Part shown: piece after piece, positions 1-6,102 of the stretch
Numbering within the stretch: position 1 is the first letter of the stretch
How the letters are laid out: every line of letters starts with the position of its first letter
Source of the DNA: an uncultured Woeseiaceae bacterium
GTDB taxonomy: Bacteria; Pseudomonadota; Gammaproteobacteria; Woeseiales; Woeseiaceae
Assembly: GCA_947259435.1 (NCBI GenBank)
Contig: CAMYMP010000254.1
Span: forward strand, 1-6,680
DNA: 6,680 nt
Reading direction: 5' to 3'
Program-made: the position numbers and the translations under genes
The notes under the pieces: model-generated
Seen by the model: only the letters and a program-made list of their open reading frames with translations
Told to the model about the DNA's origin: nothing
Databases searched by the model: none

Positions 1-256
1 CTACCTGCAAGGCACTACGACCGACCACGTTCGCGAACTCACCTATGCCGGCCCGAAGGCGCTGCACAACTTCAAATACTTCACGTGGGTTGAACAGCAG
101 GGTCGTACCTCTGATGAGCTGCGGCAGCTTTGGGATGCAGACTTCTGGCGCAAAGTCTTTTCACAGGACGTTGTCGCCGAATGGGATCGCCTGATTGACG
201 AATTCAACCGCGCAACCGGATTAACAGCTAAAGCCAATGGCGGAGAACGCAAATGA
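1..256 (+). CDS. C-terminal part of a probable fold-type II PLP-dependent enzyme (cysteine synthase/CBS-like), 5' end outside window
   Basis: Only the last 84 codons are present, read from base 2 to a TGA at 254-256. The fragment contains a stretch reading HNFKYFTWVEQQG followed by an acidic and aromatic tail (WDADFW, EWDRLIDEFN). I associate this tail with stand-alone PLP-dependent 'beta subunit' proteins of the cysteine synthase/cystathionine beta-synthase type, but that is recollection of a family pattern; the PLP lysine and phosphate-binding loop lie upstream and cannot be checked. Its stop codon overlaps the start of the next gene in an ATGA, so it is very probably the upstream member of the same operon and translationally coupled to the M20 hydrolase. 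A second PLP enzyme closes the operon, so two such enzymes may act on the same substrate family. Sure of the coding frame, unsure of the function. Confidence 0.6.
   Translation, partial: YLQGTTTDHVRELTYAGPKALHNFKYFTWVEQQGRTSDELRQLWDADFWRKVFSQDVVAEWDRLIDEFNRATGLTAKANGGERK
242..245 (+). promoter_or_regulatory. Shine-Dalgarno site for the YgeY-like gene
   Basis: GGAG lies 7 bases upstream of the ATG at 253, inside the end of the preceding coding region. It supports that ATG as the start and, with the ATGA overlap, indicates coupled translation of the two genes. Confidence 0.6.
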
Positions 257-1476
257 ACGAGGCCTACTATGCCGGCGCCAAAGAACTCGAAACGGATCTC
301 GTACGTTTCATGCAGGATATCATCCGGATTCCGTCACTGAGTTCGAAAGAAAGCGACGTCATCGAACGCATCCGGGATGAGATGCTGAAACTCGGCTACG
401 ACGAGGTCAACGTTGATCCCATGGGCAATCTGCTCGGGCGAATAGGGTCGGGGCCGCGCGTTATCGCGCTGGACGGCCACGTGGATACGGTCGATGTCGG
501 TAACCTGTCACTCTGGGATCGCGACCCGCTCTCGGGCGATATCGAGGACGGTATTCTCTACGGGCGCGGTGCCAGCGACATGAAAGGCGGCGTGGCTTCG
601 AGCGTTTATGCCGGTGCACTCCTGAAACAAAGAGGAATTCCCGACGACGTGACAGTGTACGTTACCGCAACGGTGCAGGAAGAAGACTGTGACGGACTTT
701 GCTGGCAGTACATCATCAATGAAGACGGCCTGCGGCCCGAGCTGGTCGTTATCACCGAGCCGACCAGTTTGCGGATCTACCGCGGGCATCGTGGCCGCAT
801 GGAAATGGAGGTCCACACCTCGGGAATCTCCTGCCACGGCTCGGCTCCTGAACGTGGCGAAAACGCTATCTACAAGATGGCAAATATCATCGCCGACATC
901 GAAGCGCTCAATGAGCGGCTGGAGCCACGCGAGCCGCTCAGCAAAGGCACGGTAACGATCAGTGAGATCCGATCTACGTCTCCGAGCCTTTGTGCCGTCG
1001 CGGATGGCTGCACGATACACCTCGACCGCCGCCTCACGATCGGCGAAACCGAGGATACGTCGGTGGCGGAAATTCTCGCGCTGCCGTCGGTGCAGGCCGC
1101 GAACGCGACCGTAACCGTACTCGACTACGCCGTACCGAGCTACACCGACCTGACCTATCCGACCCGAAAATACTATCCTACCTGGGCGATGCGCGAGGAC
1201 GGGCCCGAGGTGAAAACAGCAGCGGCAGCTTTTCGAGAGGCTTTCGGCGAAGAACCCGAAGTCGGTTTCTGGACGTTCAGCACTAACGCGGTCGCGACGG
1301 CCGGTATGCATAACATCCCTACAATCGGCTTCGGCCCTGGCCATGAACATTTTGCGCATGCGCCGAATGAACAGACCGAAGTTGAGCATCTCGTGCGCAG
1401 CACCGCTTTCTATGCCGCCCTCGTGGACACGTTCGCCGCGAATGAATCCGCCGAGCAGGGAGGTAAAGGCGCGTGA
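253..1476 (+). CDS. ygeY: YgeY-family M20 metallohydrolase
   Basis: 407-residue M20-family, ArgE/DapE-like metal-dependent amidohydrolase, close in length to E. coli YgeY (about 400). The full M20 metal set is visible: H76 and D78 in GHVDTV, bridging D109 in GRGASDMKGG, the catalytic base and ligand pair E143-E144, E169 in TEPT, and H369 in FAHAPNE. The dimerisation (lid) domain sits around residues 180-290 and carries a conserved SAPERGENAIYKM-like stretch with H195 nearby. WTFSTNAVATAG and GFGPG near the C-terminus are typical of the YgeY group. The family is annotated as a putative selenium-metabolism-linked hydrolase; in E. coli it lies beside ygeW, ygeX and yqeA, and related clusters are tied to anaerobic urate breakdown. 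The exact substrate is unknown; an N-acyl or ureido amino acid is the natural inference. The protein is cytoplasmic (no signal peptide). The start is supported by GGAG at 242-245 and by an ATGA overlap with the upstream gene; the 3' end overlaps the carbamoyltransferase by GTGA. Confidence 0.9.
   Translation: MNEAYYAGAKELETDLVRFMQDIIRIPSLSSKESDVIERIRDEMLKLGYDEVNVDPMGNLLGRIGSGPRVIALDGHVDTVDVGNLSLWDRDPLSGDIEDGILYGRGASDMKGGVASSVYAGALLKQRGIPDDVTVYVTATVQEEDCDGLCWQYIINEDGLRPELVVITEPTSLRIYRGHRGRMEMEVHTSGISCHGSAPERGENAIYKMANIIADIEALNERLEPREPLSKGTVTISEIRSTSPSLCAVADGCTIHLDRRLTIGETEDTSVAEILALPSVQAANATVTVLDYAVPSYTDLTYPTRKYYPTWAMREDGPEVKTAAAAFREAFGEEPEVGFWTFSTNAVATAGMHNIPTIGFGPGHEHFAHAPNEQTEVEHLVRSTAFYAALVDTFAANESAEQGGKGA
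1458..1464 (+). promoter_or_regulatory. Strong Shine-Dalgarno site that fixes a GTG start
   Basis: GGGAGGT ends 8 bases before the GTG at 1473. It is the best ribosome-binding site in the window and favours the GTG over the in-frame ATG at 1506, which has no comparable site upstream. Confidence 0.7.
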
Positions 1477-2474
1477 CACAACAGACAAAATCCATATCGG
1501 ATCGCATGAAAGGTCGCGACTGGTTGATGACCCAGGACTGGTCAGACGAGGAAATCGAACTCGCCCTGGATACGGCAGACCAGTTGAAGCACGAATTCAG
1601 GAACGGCATTCCGACGCTGCACCTGCCGCACAAAACGATGTTCCTGATCTTTTTCGACAAATCCACGCGCACCCGAAATTCCTTCGAAGCCGGCATGACG
1701 CAGCTCGGCGGGCATGCCCACTTTATCGACTCCGAGACCTCGCAGATCGCGCACGGCGAGAGCCCGAAGGATATGGGAATTATTTTGTCGAGTTACGGCC
1801 ACGGCATAGCGATACGTCATGACCTGGTGCCTGGTGAAGGCCAGTCTTACATGCGTGACGTGGCCCGGTGGGCCGACATACCGATCATCAATATGCAGTG
1901 CGACGTTGACCATCCCTGCCAGACTCTCGCCGACCTGATGACAATCCGGGAAGAGTTTGGCAAGGATCTTCGCAAACTGAAGATTGCGGTGTCGTGGGCC
2001 TTCGCGCCGAGCTATGTCAAGCCGATGTCGGTGCCGCAGGGACTGATTATGTTGATGACCCGTTTCGGCATGAACGTAACTCTGGCGCATCCACCCGAGT
2101 ACACGCTAATGGACGAAGCAATGAGGCTGGCCCGCGAGAACGCTGCACGCTCCGGCGCTACTTTTAACGTTGTGGATAACATGGAAGATGCGTTCGCCGA
2201 CGCCGACATCGTTTATCCGAAGAGCTGGGGCGTCGAAGCACTGTTCGGTGAACCCGGAGAAGCCATGAAAGTTGCAGAGCAGTACCGGCACTGGATCTGT
2301 GATGAAACAATGATGCAGCGCGCAAAAAAAGAGGCGATCTACATGCACTGTCTGCCAGCCGATCGTGGTTGTGAAGTGACCGATGCCGTGATCGACGGAC
2401 CGCAGTCGCGTGTCTACCCGGAAGCCGAAAACCGGCTGCACACGGCGAAAGCACTTATGGCGCTTACGATGTAG
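1473..2474 (+). CDS. ygeW: YgeW-type knotted carbamoyltransferase
   Basis: 333-residue member of the aspartate/ornithine carbamoyltransferase superfamily. The carbamoyl-phosphate loop STRTR is at residues 64-68, HPCQ at 147-150 and HCLP at 292-295. Several stretches match E. coli YgeW as I remember it: SQIAHGE (90-96), YMRDV, MQCDVDHP, SWAFAPSYVKPMSVPQG (174-190), LMTRFGMNVTLAHP and IVYPKSW (246-252). The KPxSVPQ loop is the kind that forms the trefoil knot in acetylornithine/succinylornithine transcarbamylases and YgeW. Ornithine enzymes carry a DxWxSMG motif where this protein has PKSWG, so ornithine is an unlikely substrate. It is about 60 residues shorter than E. coli YgeW (396), largely because the long insert after PKSW is reduced, and its C-terminus (EVTDAVIDGPQS, EAENRLH) reads like an ornithine carbamoyltransferase. 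With a carbamate kinase next door, the inferred direction is phosphorolysis of a ureido compound to carbamoyl phosphate. GTG start, overlapping the upstream stop; no signal peptide. Confidence 0.85.
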   Translation: MTQQTKSISDRMKGRDWLMTQDWSDEEIELALDTADQLKHEFRNGIPTLHLPHKTMFLIFFDKSTRTRNSFEAGMTQLGGHAHFIDSETSQIAHGESPKDMGIILSSYGHGIAIRHDLVPGEGQSYMRDVARWADIPIINMQCDVDHPCQTLADLMTIREEFGKDLRKLKIAVSWAFAPSYVKPMSVPQGLIMLMTRFGMNVTLAHPPEYTLMDEAMRLARENAARSGATFNVVDNMEDAFADADIVYPKSWGVEALFGEPGEAMKVAEQYRHWICDETMMQRAKKEAIYMHCLPADRGCEVTDAVIDGPQSRVYPEAENRLHTAKALMALTM

Positions 2475-2489
2475 CGCGCGGCAAACCCT

Positions 2490-3461
2490 ATGACGACTCC
2501 GCAAACAGACAACAATGGCAAACGCCCGCTGATCGTAATTGCCATTGGCGGTAACTCGCTGATCAAGGACGCCGAACATATGGACGTGCTCGACCAGTAC
2601 CGCGCTGCGGGCGAGACGAGCCAACACATTGCCCCTATCGTGAACAAAGGTTATCGAGTCGTCGTAACTCACGGCAACGGCCCGCAGGTCGGTTTCGTAT
2701 TGCTTCGCTCGGAACTCGCGAAAGATATGTTGCATCAGGTTCCGTTGGCGAACTGCGTTGCTGACACCCAGGGCTCGATCGGCATGCAGATCGCACAGTC
2801 TCTGCAAAACGCATTTCTGCGCCGAGGACAGCAGCAAGAGGTTGTGGCAATCGTCACCCAGGTTGTCGTCGATCCCGACGATCCCAGTTTTACGAACCCG
2901 ACCAAGCCGATCGGGCCGTTTATGAGTGAGGGGGAAGCGCGGCAGCACGAGAAAGACGACGGCTGGGCGATTGCCGAAGACGCAGGACGCGGCTGGCGAC
3001 GCCTCGTGCCATCGCCCAAACCGCTGCAAATCGTGGAGTTGGAAACCATTCGCAAGCTTCTGGACAGTGGCACGCTCGTCGTCGCCGCGGGCGGCGGCGG
3101 CATCCCGGTGATTTACAAGCCGGATGGGTCCCTGCGGCCGCGCCCTGCTGTTATCGACAAGGATGCCTCTTCCTGCCTGCTCGCCTGCGAACTGGGCGCA
3201 TCGGTGTTCATTCTTTCTACGGATGTCGACAAGGTCGCTCTGAACTTCGGCAAGCCCGGACAGCAAGAGATCGACCGCATGACCGCGGCCGAGTGCCGCC
3301 AGTATCTCGACGAAGGACACTTTGCAGTTGGCAGCATGCGGCCGAAGATCGAGAGCGCACTAACCTTTCTCGAGAAAGGGGGCCAGGAAGTCATCATTAC
3401 CCAGCCGCATCATCTCGACGCGGCCCTGCATGGAATTTACGGCACGCATATCGTGCCCTGA
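2490..3461 (+). CDS. arcC: Carbamate kinase (ArcC/YqeA family)
   Basis: 323-residue carbamate kinase of the amino acid kinase fold, slightly longer than the usual 310 or so because of about 12 extra N-terminal residues. Family landmarks are intact: IGGNSL (19-24), THGNGPQVG (60-68), NTQGSIG-like ADTQGSIG (91-98), TQVVVDPDDPSF then NPTKPIGPF (136-144), EDAGRGWRRLVPSPKP (163-178), GGGGIPV (201-207), AVIDKDASS (220-228), STDVDKVALN (243-252) and GSMRPKIESA (281-290). It catalyses reversible phosphate transfer between carbamoyl phosphate and ADP; the catabolic direction gives ATP, NH3 and CO2. The gene begins 15 bases after the carbamoyltransferase stop, the arrangement expected if carbamoyl phosphate is handed on. 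The short gap holds no clear Shine-Dalgarno sequence, so translation may rely on reinitiation from the upstream gene. An arginine deiminase (arcABC) operon is less likely because the neighbouring carbamoyltransferase is YgeW-like and no ArcA is seen. Confidence 0.93.
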   Translation: MTTPQTDNNGKRPLIVIAIGGNSLIKDAEHMDVLDQYRAAGETSQHIAPIVNKGYRVVVTHGNGPQVGFVLLRSELAKDMLHQVPLANCVADTQGSIGMQIAQSLQNAFLRRGQQQEVVAIVTQVVVDPDDPSFTNPTKPIGPFMSEGEARQHEKDDGWAIAEDAGRGWRRLVPSPKPLQIVELETIRKLLDSGTLVVAAGGGGIPVIYKPDGSLRPRPAVIDKDASSCLLACELGASVFILSTDVDKVALNFGKPGQQEIDRMTAAECRQYLDEGHFAVGSMRPKIESALTFLEKGGQEVIITQPHHLDAALHGIYGTHIVP

Positions 3462-3474
3462 CCGCGGAACGACC

Positions 3475-4635
3475 ATGAACGGATACCGTTGTATTGCCTG
3501 TGCTGACATTCAAACCGCGGACTTCGCCGGATTCACCTGTCCGTCGTGCGGTAATAACCTCGACATCAGCTATGACTACACGGCAATTGCACCGGAAGTG
3601 GCGAGGGGGTTCGGTGAGAACGCCGCGGGTATCTTCCGCTACGCAGCGCTTCTGCCGGTCAGCGATGTCGGCGGTGGATTTCCGTTGCCTCAGAACCCGA
3701 GCGCTTCAATCAAGGATCGCGCCACTGCGGTCGTATTGCAGCGAGGCGTCGACATCGGCGCAACGGCCGTTTCCGTTGCCAGCACCGGCAACGCCGGGTC
3801 ATCAACCGCCTGTCTCGCCGCTGCGCTGGGACTGCAGGCCATCGTGTTCGTGCCCGAGAGTGCGCCGGAGGCGAAACTCACTCAGGCCCTTTCTTATGGC
3901 GCCACCGTTCTCGCCGTGCGCGGCAGCTACGACGACGCCTTCGACCTGTGCCTGAAAGCCTCCGATGAATTCGGGTGGTTCAATCGCAGCACGGGTTACA
4001 ACCCGTTTACGCGCGAGGGCAAGAAGACCTGTGCTTACGAGATATGGGAAGGCCTTGGCCGGATCCCGGACCGAATCGTCGTGCCGACTGGCGACGGGAA
4101 TTTGCTTAGCGGTATCTGGAAAGGCTGGCGCGATCTGCAAGCGATCGGCCTCATCGACCGTCTGCCGAAGATTGACTGCGCGCAGTCCGATGCCAGCGCT
4201 GCGATATGCGATACGGTTCGCCGGATCCGAAAAGAGGCCAATGCGGAACCGGACTGGTCATCGATACGCATGGAGCGGGTCACGGCCACCACGGTTGCCG
4301 ATTCGATTTCAGTCGACCGGCCGCGTGACGGGCTCGCCGCGGTGCAGGGCATTATTCAGTCGGGCGGTGAAGCGGTAAAGCTGCCGGATGATGAGATTCT
4401 TGCGGCTATTGCGGAAATGGCGCGAATGAGCGGAGTTTTTGCCGAGCCTGCCGCAGCGGCGCCCTGGGCCGCCGTTAAGCAACTGGCGCGCGACGGCATG
4501 ATCAATGCCGATGAACTGATCGTCTGTGTCGTTTCGGGCAGCGGCCTCAAGGACATCGCAGGCGCGCAGTCGACCGCGGGCGAACCTCTACTTGTTGATG
4601 CCTCAATCGATGCTGTGCGGCAAGCACTGCAATAA
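3475..4635 (+). CDS. Zinc-ribbon threonine-synthase-like PLP enzyme with an apparent internal in-frame deletion
   Basis: 386-residue fold-type II PLP enzyme of the threonine synthase-like group. An N-terminal zinc ribbon has C6, C9, C22 and C25. The PLP lysine is K80 in NPSASIKDR (74-82), followed by STGNAGSS (103-110), NPFTREGKKT (176-185), the phosphate-binding loop PTGDGNLLSG (204-213), ADSISVDRP (275-283), FAEPAAAA (322-329) and SGSGLKD (354-360). The ATG at 3475 is preferred over an upstream ATG at 3430 because it starts just before the ribbon and leaves a 13-base gap after the kinase; GGA at 3466-3468 is a weak ribosome-binding site. Between LLPV (about residue 60) and NPSAS, threonine synthases and relatives carry a GEGNTPL strand and an LKDE-type segment, about 40-45 residues; here there are only about 15, with FPLP joined directly to QNPSAS near base 3690. 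The reaction is unknown; a lyase or deaminase on the operon's amino acid product is an inference, and loss of the TPL segment may impair it. Confidence 0.82.
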   Translation: MNGYRCIACADIQTADFAGFTCPSCGNNLDISYDYTAIAPEVARGFGENAAGIFRYAALLPVSDVGGGFPLPQNPSASIKDRATAVVLQRGVDIGATAVSVASTGNAGSSTACLAAALGLQAIVFVPESAPEAKLTQALSYGATVLAVRGSYDDAFDLCLKASDEFGWFNRSTGYNPFTREGKKTCAYEIWEGLGRIPDRIVVPTGDGNLLSGIWKGWRDLQAIGLIDRLPKIDCAQSDASAAICDTVRRIRKEANAEPDWSSIRMERVTATTVADSISVDRPRDGLAAVQGIIQSGGEAVKLPDDEILAAIAEMARMSGVFAEPAAAAPWAAVKQLARDGMINADELIVCVVSGSGLKDIAGAQSTAGEPLLVDASIDAVRQALQ

Positions 4636-4641
4636 ACCGTG

Positions 4642-6042
4642 CTAGCGGTCCACGCTCAGCAGCGCGTGCAGCAGGTTGTTCTGGAAATCCAGGTTGGCAG
4701 TCAGCCGAGTATGCCGCTCACATAGAAAGATCGGGTAGTCCATCGGGAAAAAACTGTACTTGTGCCGAGCCACGGTGGGATCGAACGATTGTTTTGCAAT
4801 TAATGACGCTTTGGTGACCCTGCCGTCCCCGGGCTCCAGCATGAGCTTTTCGTAGTCGATACCCGGCAACGGATTCGAAATTTCGTCGGGCGTCAGTCGC
4901 ACCTCCCAGTCGCCATCAACCGGCTCAACCACCGCACGGGCCGGCGTTAGCAGGCAGTCGCCGCCGAAAACGATGTAGCGCAGCTTCGGGTTCGACACGG
5001 GAACGGTCAGCGACCAGCTGAAACGTCGGGCACGTTCAATGTGTTTTTCGAAATAACGCTGCAGGAGTGCCAGGTAAGCGTCGGCCTCTTCGCCGTCGTC
5101 GTACCGCGCCTGGATGCTCGCTTTGACCTCGTCGCTATAAACGGCATATCGGAACGGTTTCCAGAATTCGTTTGCGCTGAACTGGTCGCGCTTTAACGCC
5201 CGCCCGTCCATTGTCATGAACCAGTCGCTGATTGCGTGCGGTAACACCTGATACGTGCTCGGAAATGTCGCCGTGACTTCGGGTGGCACGACGCCGAGAC
5301 CAACTTTGAATCCGTGAATCAGCGTTCGCAGAGCGCCTGTCGAGCCGAGGTTTGGCGTGCCGAGCAGGATCACCCTGCGAATTCTCTCTGCACCATGCTG
5401 ATTCACCGGAAACTCGTTGTTGTCGAGCACATCCAAGGGCCCGTAACGCGCGTAATATCGCGTAATCATTCCTCCCATGCTGTGCGCGACGATATCGACC
5501 TTCAAATCCGGTTCTGCATAATCCTCGCGAATCTTCTCGATAAACGCATCGAGCCTGCGGACGGTGTCGACATTGTCCTGGCGCCAGTCGTACAGGAAGA
5601 CGTAGTAACGCTTTTGCCCGTGCATCGCTGGAGTGCCGGGTTCGGCGAAAATGTAGCCACCCGCGTCTCCGAGCGTCGACAGTATCCGACCGTAGAAATC
5701 CACGCCGCCGATAGTGGTCGTGATACCGCTTATCGTCAGATTCGACGGCAAAGGCGACAGCGTTTCCGGATCGATGTCGAGCCTCAGTGAACGGTAGTCA
5801 CTGAATGCGAGGTTGCCGAGCGATCCTGGCCAGTGCTCGTCGCCGGTCACTGGATCCTCCAGCCGGCTTCCCAAAGCGCCATGGATTACAACGACCGGCG
5901 GCTGATCGGGGTTTCCAGCCTGTGTTGCGTAAAGGCGCTTGAGATCCGTCTTCGGCACGACCGTACTGCAGGCGGTGAGAATCAGCGCCGCCATTACAAG
6001 AAACGCAGCCCTGAGTTCGAAACTGCGCATTACCTTCTTCAT
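4642..6042 (-). CDS. LCAT/PDAT-like alpha/beta-hydrolase lipoprotein
   Basis: 466-residue secreted lipase or acyltransferase-like protein. The ATG at 6042 follows GAGG at short spacing and is preferred over a GTG at 6054 that has no ribosome-binding site. The N-terminus is a lipoprotein signal: MKK, a hydrophobic run, then LTAC with lipidated C25; Ser follows the Cys, which in gammaproteobacteria favours the outer membrane. The hydrolase features are VVVIHGALGSRLE (oxyanion region, about 50-62), WPGS, YDWRQD (about 151-156, typical of the lecithin:cholesterol acyltransferase/PDAT family), the nucleophile S188 in AHSMGG, LLGTPNLGS (226-234), the acid D406 in PGDGRV, and the likely catalytic H444 in CERH. 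All triad positions are present and the length fits bacterial relatives, so it looks intact. The substrate is unknown; lipid esters or phospholipids are plausible. It is convergent with the catabolic operon (6-base gap) and divergent from the ABC exporter, so it is not part of the operon. Confidence 0.85.
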   Translation of the reverse strand: MKKVMRSFELRAAFLVMAALILTACSTVVPKTDLKRLYATQAGNPDQPPVVVIHGALGSRLEDPVTGDEHWPGSLGNLAFSDYRSLRLDIDPETLSPLPSNLTISGITTTIGGVDFYGRILSTLGDAGGYIFAEPGTPAMHGQKRYYVFLYDWRQDNVDTVRRLDAFIEKIREDYAEPDLKVDIVAHSMGGMITRYYARYGPLDVLDNNEFPVNQHGAERIRRVILLGTPNLGSTGALRTLIHGFKVGLGVVPPEVTATFPSTYQVLPHAISDWFMTMDGRALKRDQFSANEFWKPFRYAVYSDEVKASIQARYDDGEEADAYLALLQRYFEKHIERARRFSWSLTVPVSNPKLRYIVFGGDCLLTPARAVVEPVDGDWEVRLTPDEISNPLPGIDYEKLMLEPGDGRVTKASLIAKQSFDPTVARHKYSFFPMDYPIFLCERHTRLTANLDFQNNLLHALLSVDR

Positions 6043-6102
6043 ATGACCTCGCACAAGAAAACAGCCTGCCGACCTTACCGCAAAATGGATACACTGTGAG
6101 GC
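6043..6102. other. Divergent intergenic spacer
   Basis: These 60 bases separate the start codons of the lipoprotein gene (minus) and the ABC exporter gene (plus) and must hold the start signals of both unless promoters lie inside coding sequence. I see no convincing -35/-10 pair; a TACACT at 6090-6095 is the best plus-strand -10 match but has only a poor partner upstream. GAGG at 6043-6049 (minus strand reading) serves the lipoprotein. On the plus strand GAGG at 6098-6101 is only one base from the ATG, too close to be a normal ribosome-binding site. Confidence 0.4.

Noticed and set aside
508..1488. A 326-codon minus-strand open frame opposite the YgeY-like gene.
   Set aside because: Same reasoning: antisense to an intact M20 enzyme, Arg-rich, no motif.
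2106..3320. A 404-codon open frame on the minus strand across the carbamoyltransferase and carbamate kinase genes.
   Set aside because: It lies opposite two clearly recognisable genes; its product has no recognisable domain and is rich in Arg, His and Cys, as expected from the complement of GC-rich coding DNA.
1473..3461. An arginine deiminase pathway (arcB-arcC) reading of the carbamoyltransferase and kinase pair.
   Set aside because: The carbamoyltransferase has PKSWG instead of the ornithine-binding DxWxSMG and matches YgeW in many stretches; no arginine deiminase is present and the neighbour is YgeY-like.
3430..3474. An upstream in-frame ATG that would extend the threonine-synthase-like protein by 15 residues.
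   Set aside because: It would overlap the kinase by 32 bases and add residues before the zinc ribbon with no family counterpart; the ATG at 3475 fits the operon spacing.
4636..4649. A short inverted repeat (ACCG, 6-base loop, CGGT) at the convergent junction, considered as a terminator.
   Set aside because: The stem is only 4 base pairs, lacks a T-run on either strand, and overlaps the lipoprotein stop codon.
5314..5790. A 158-codon plus-strand open frame inside the lipoprotein gene.
   Set aside because: It is opposite the catalytic core of the hydrolase and shows no family features.
6066..6095. A possible sigma-70 promoter (CTGCCG, 18 bases, TACACT) before the ABC exporter.
   Set aside because: The -35 matches only half of the consensus and the transcript would start almost at the ATG; too weak to call.
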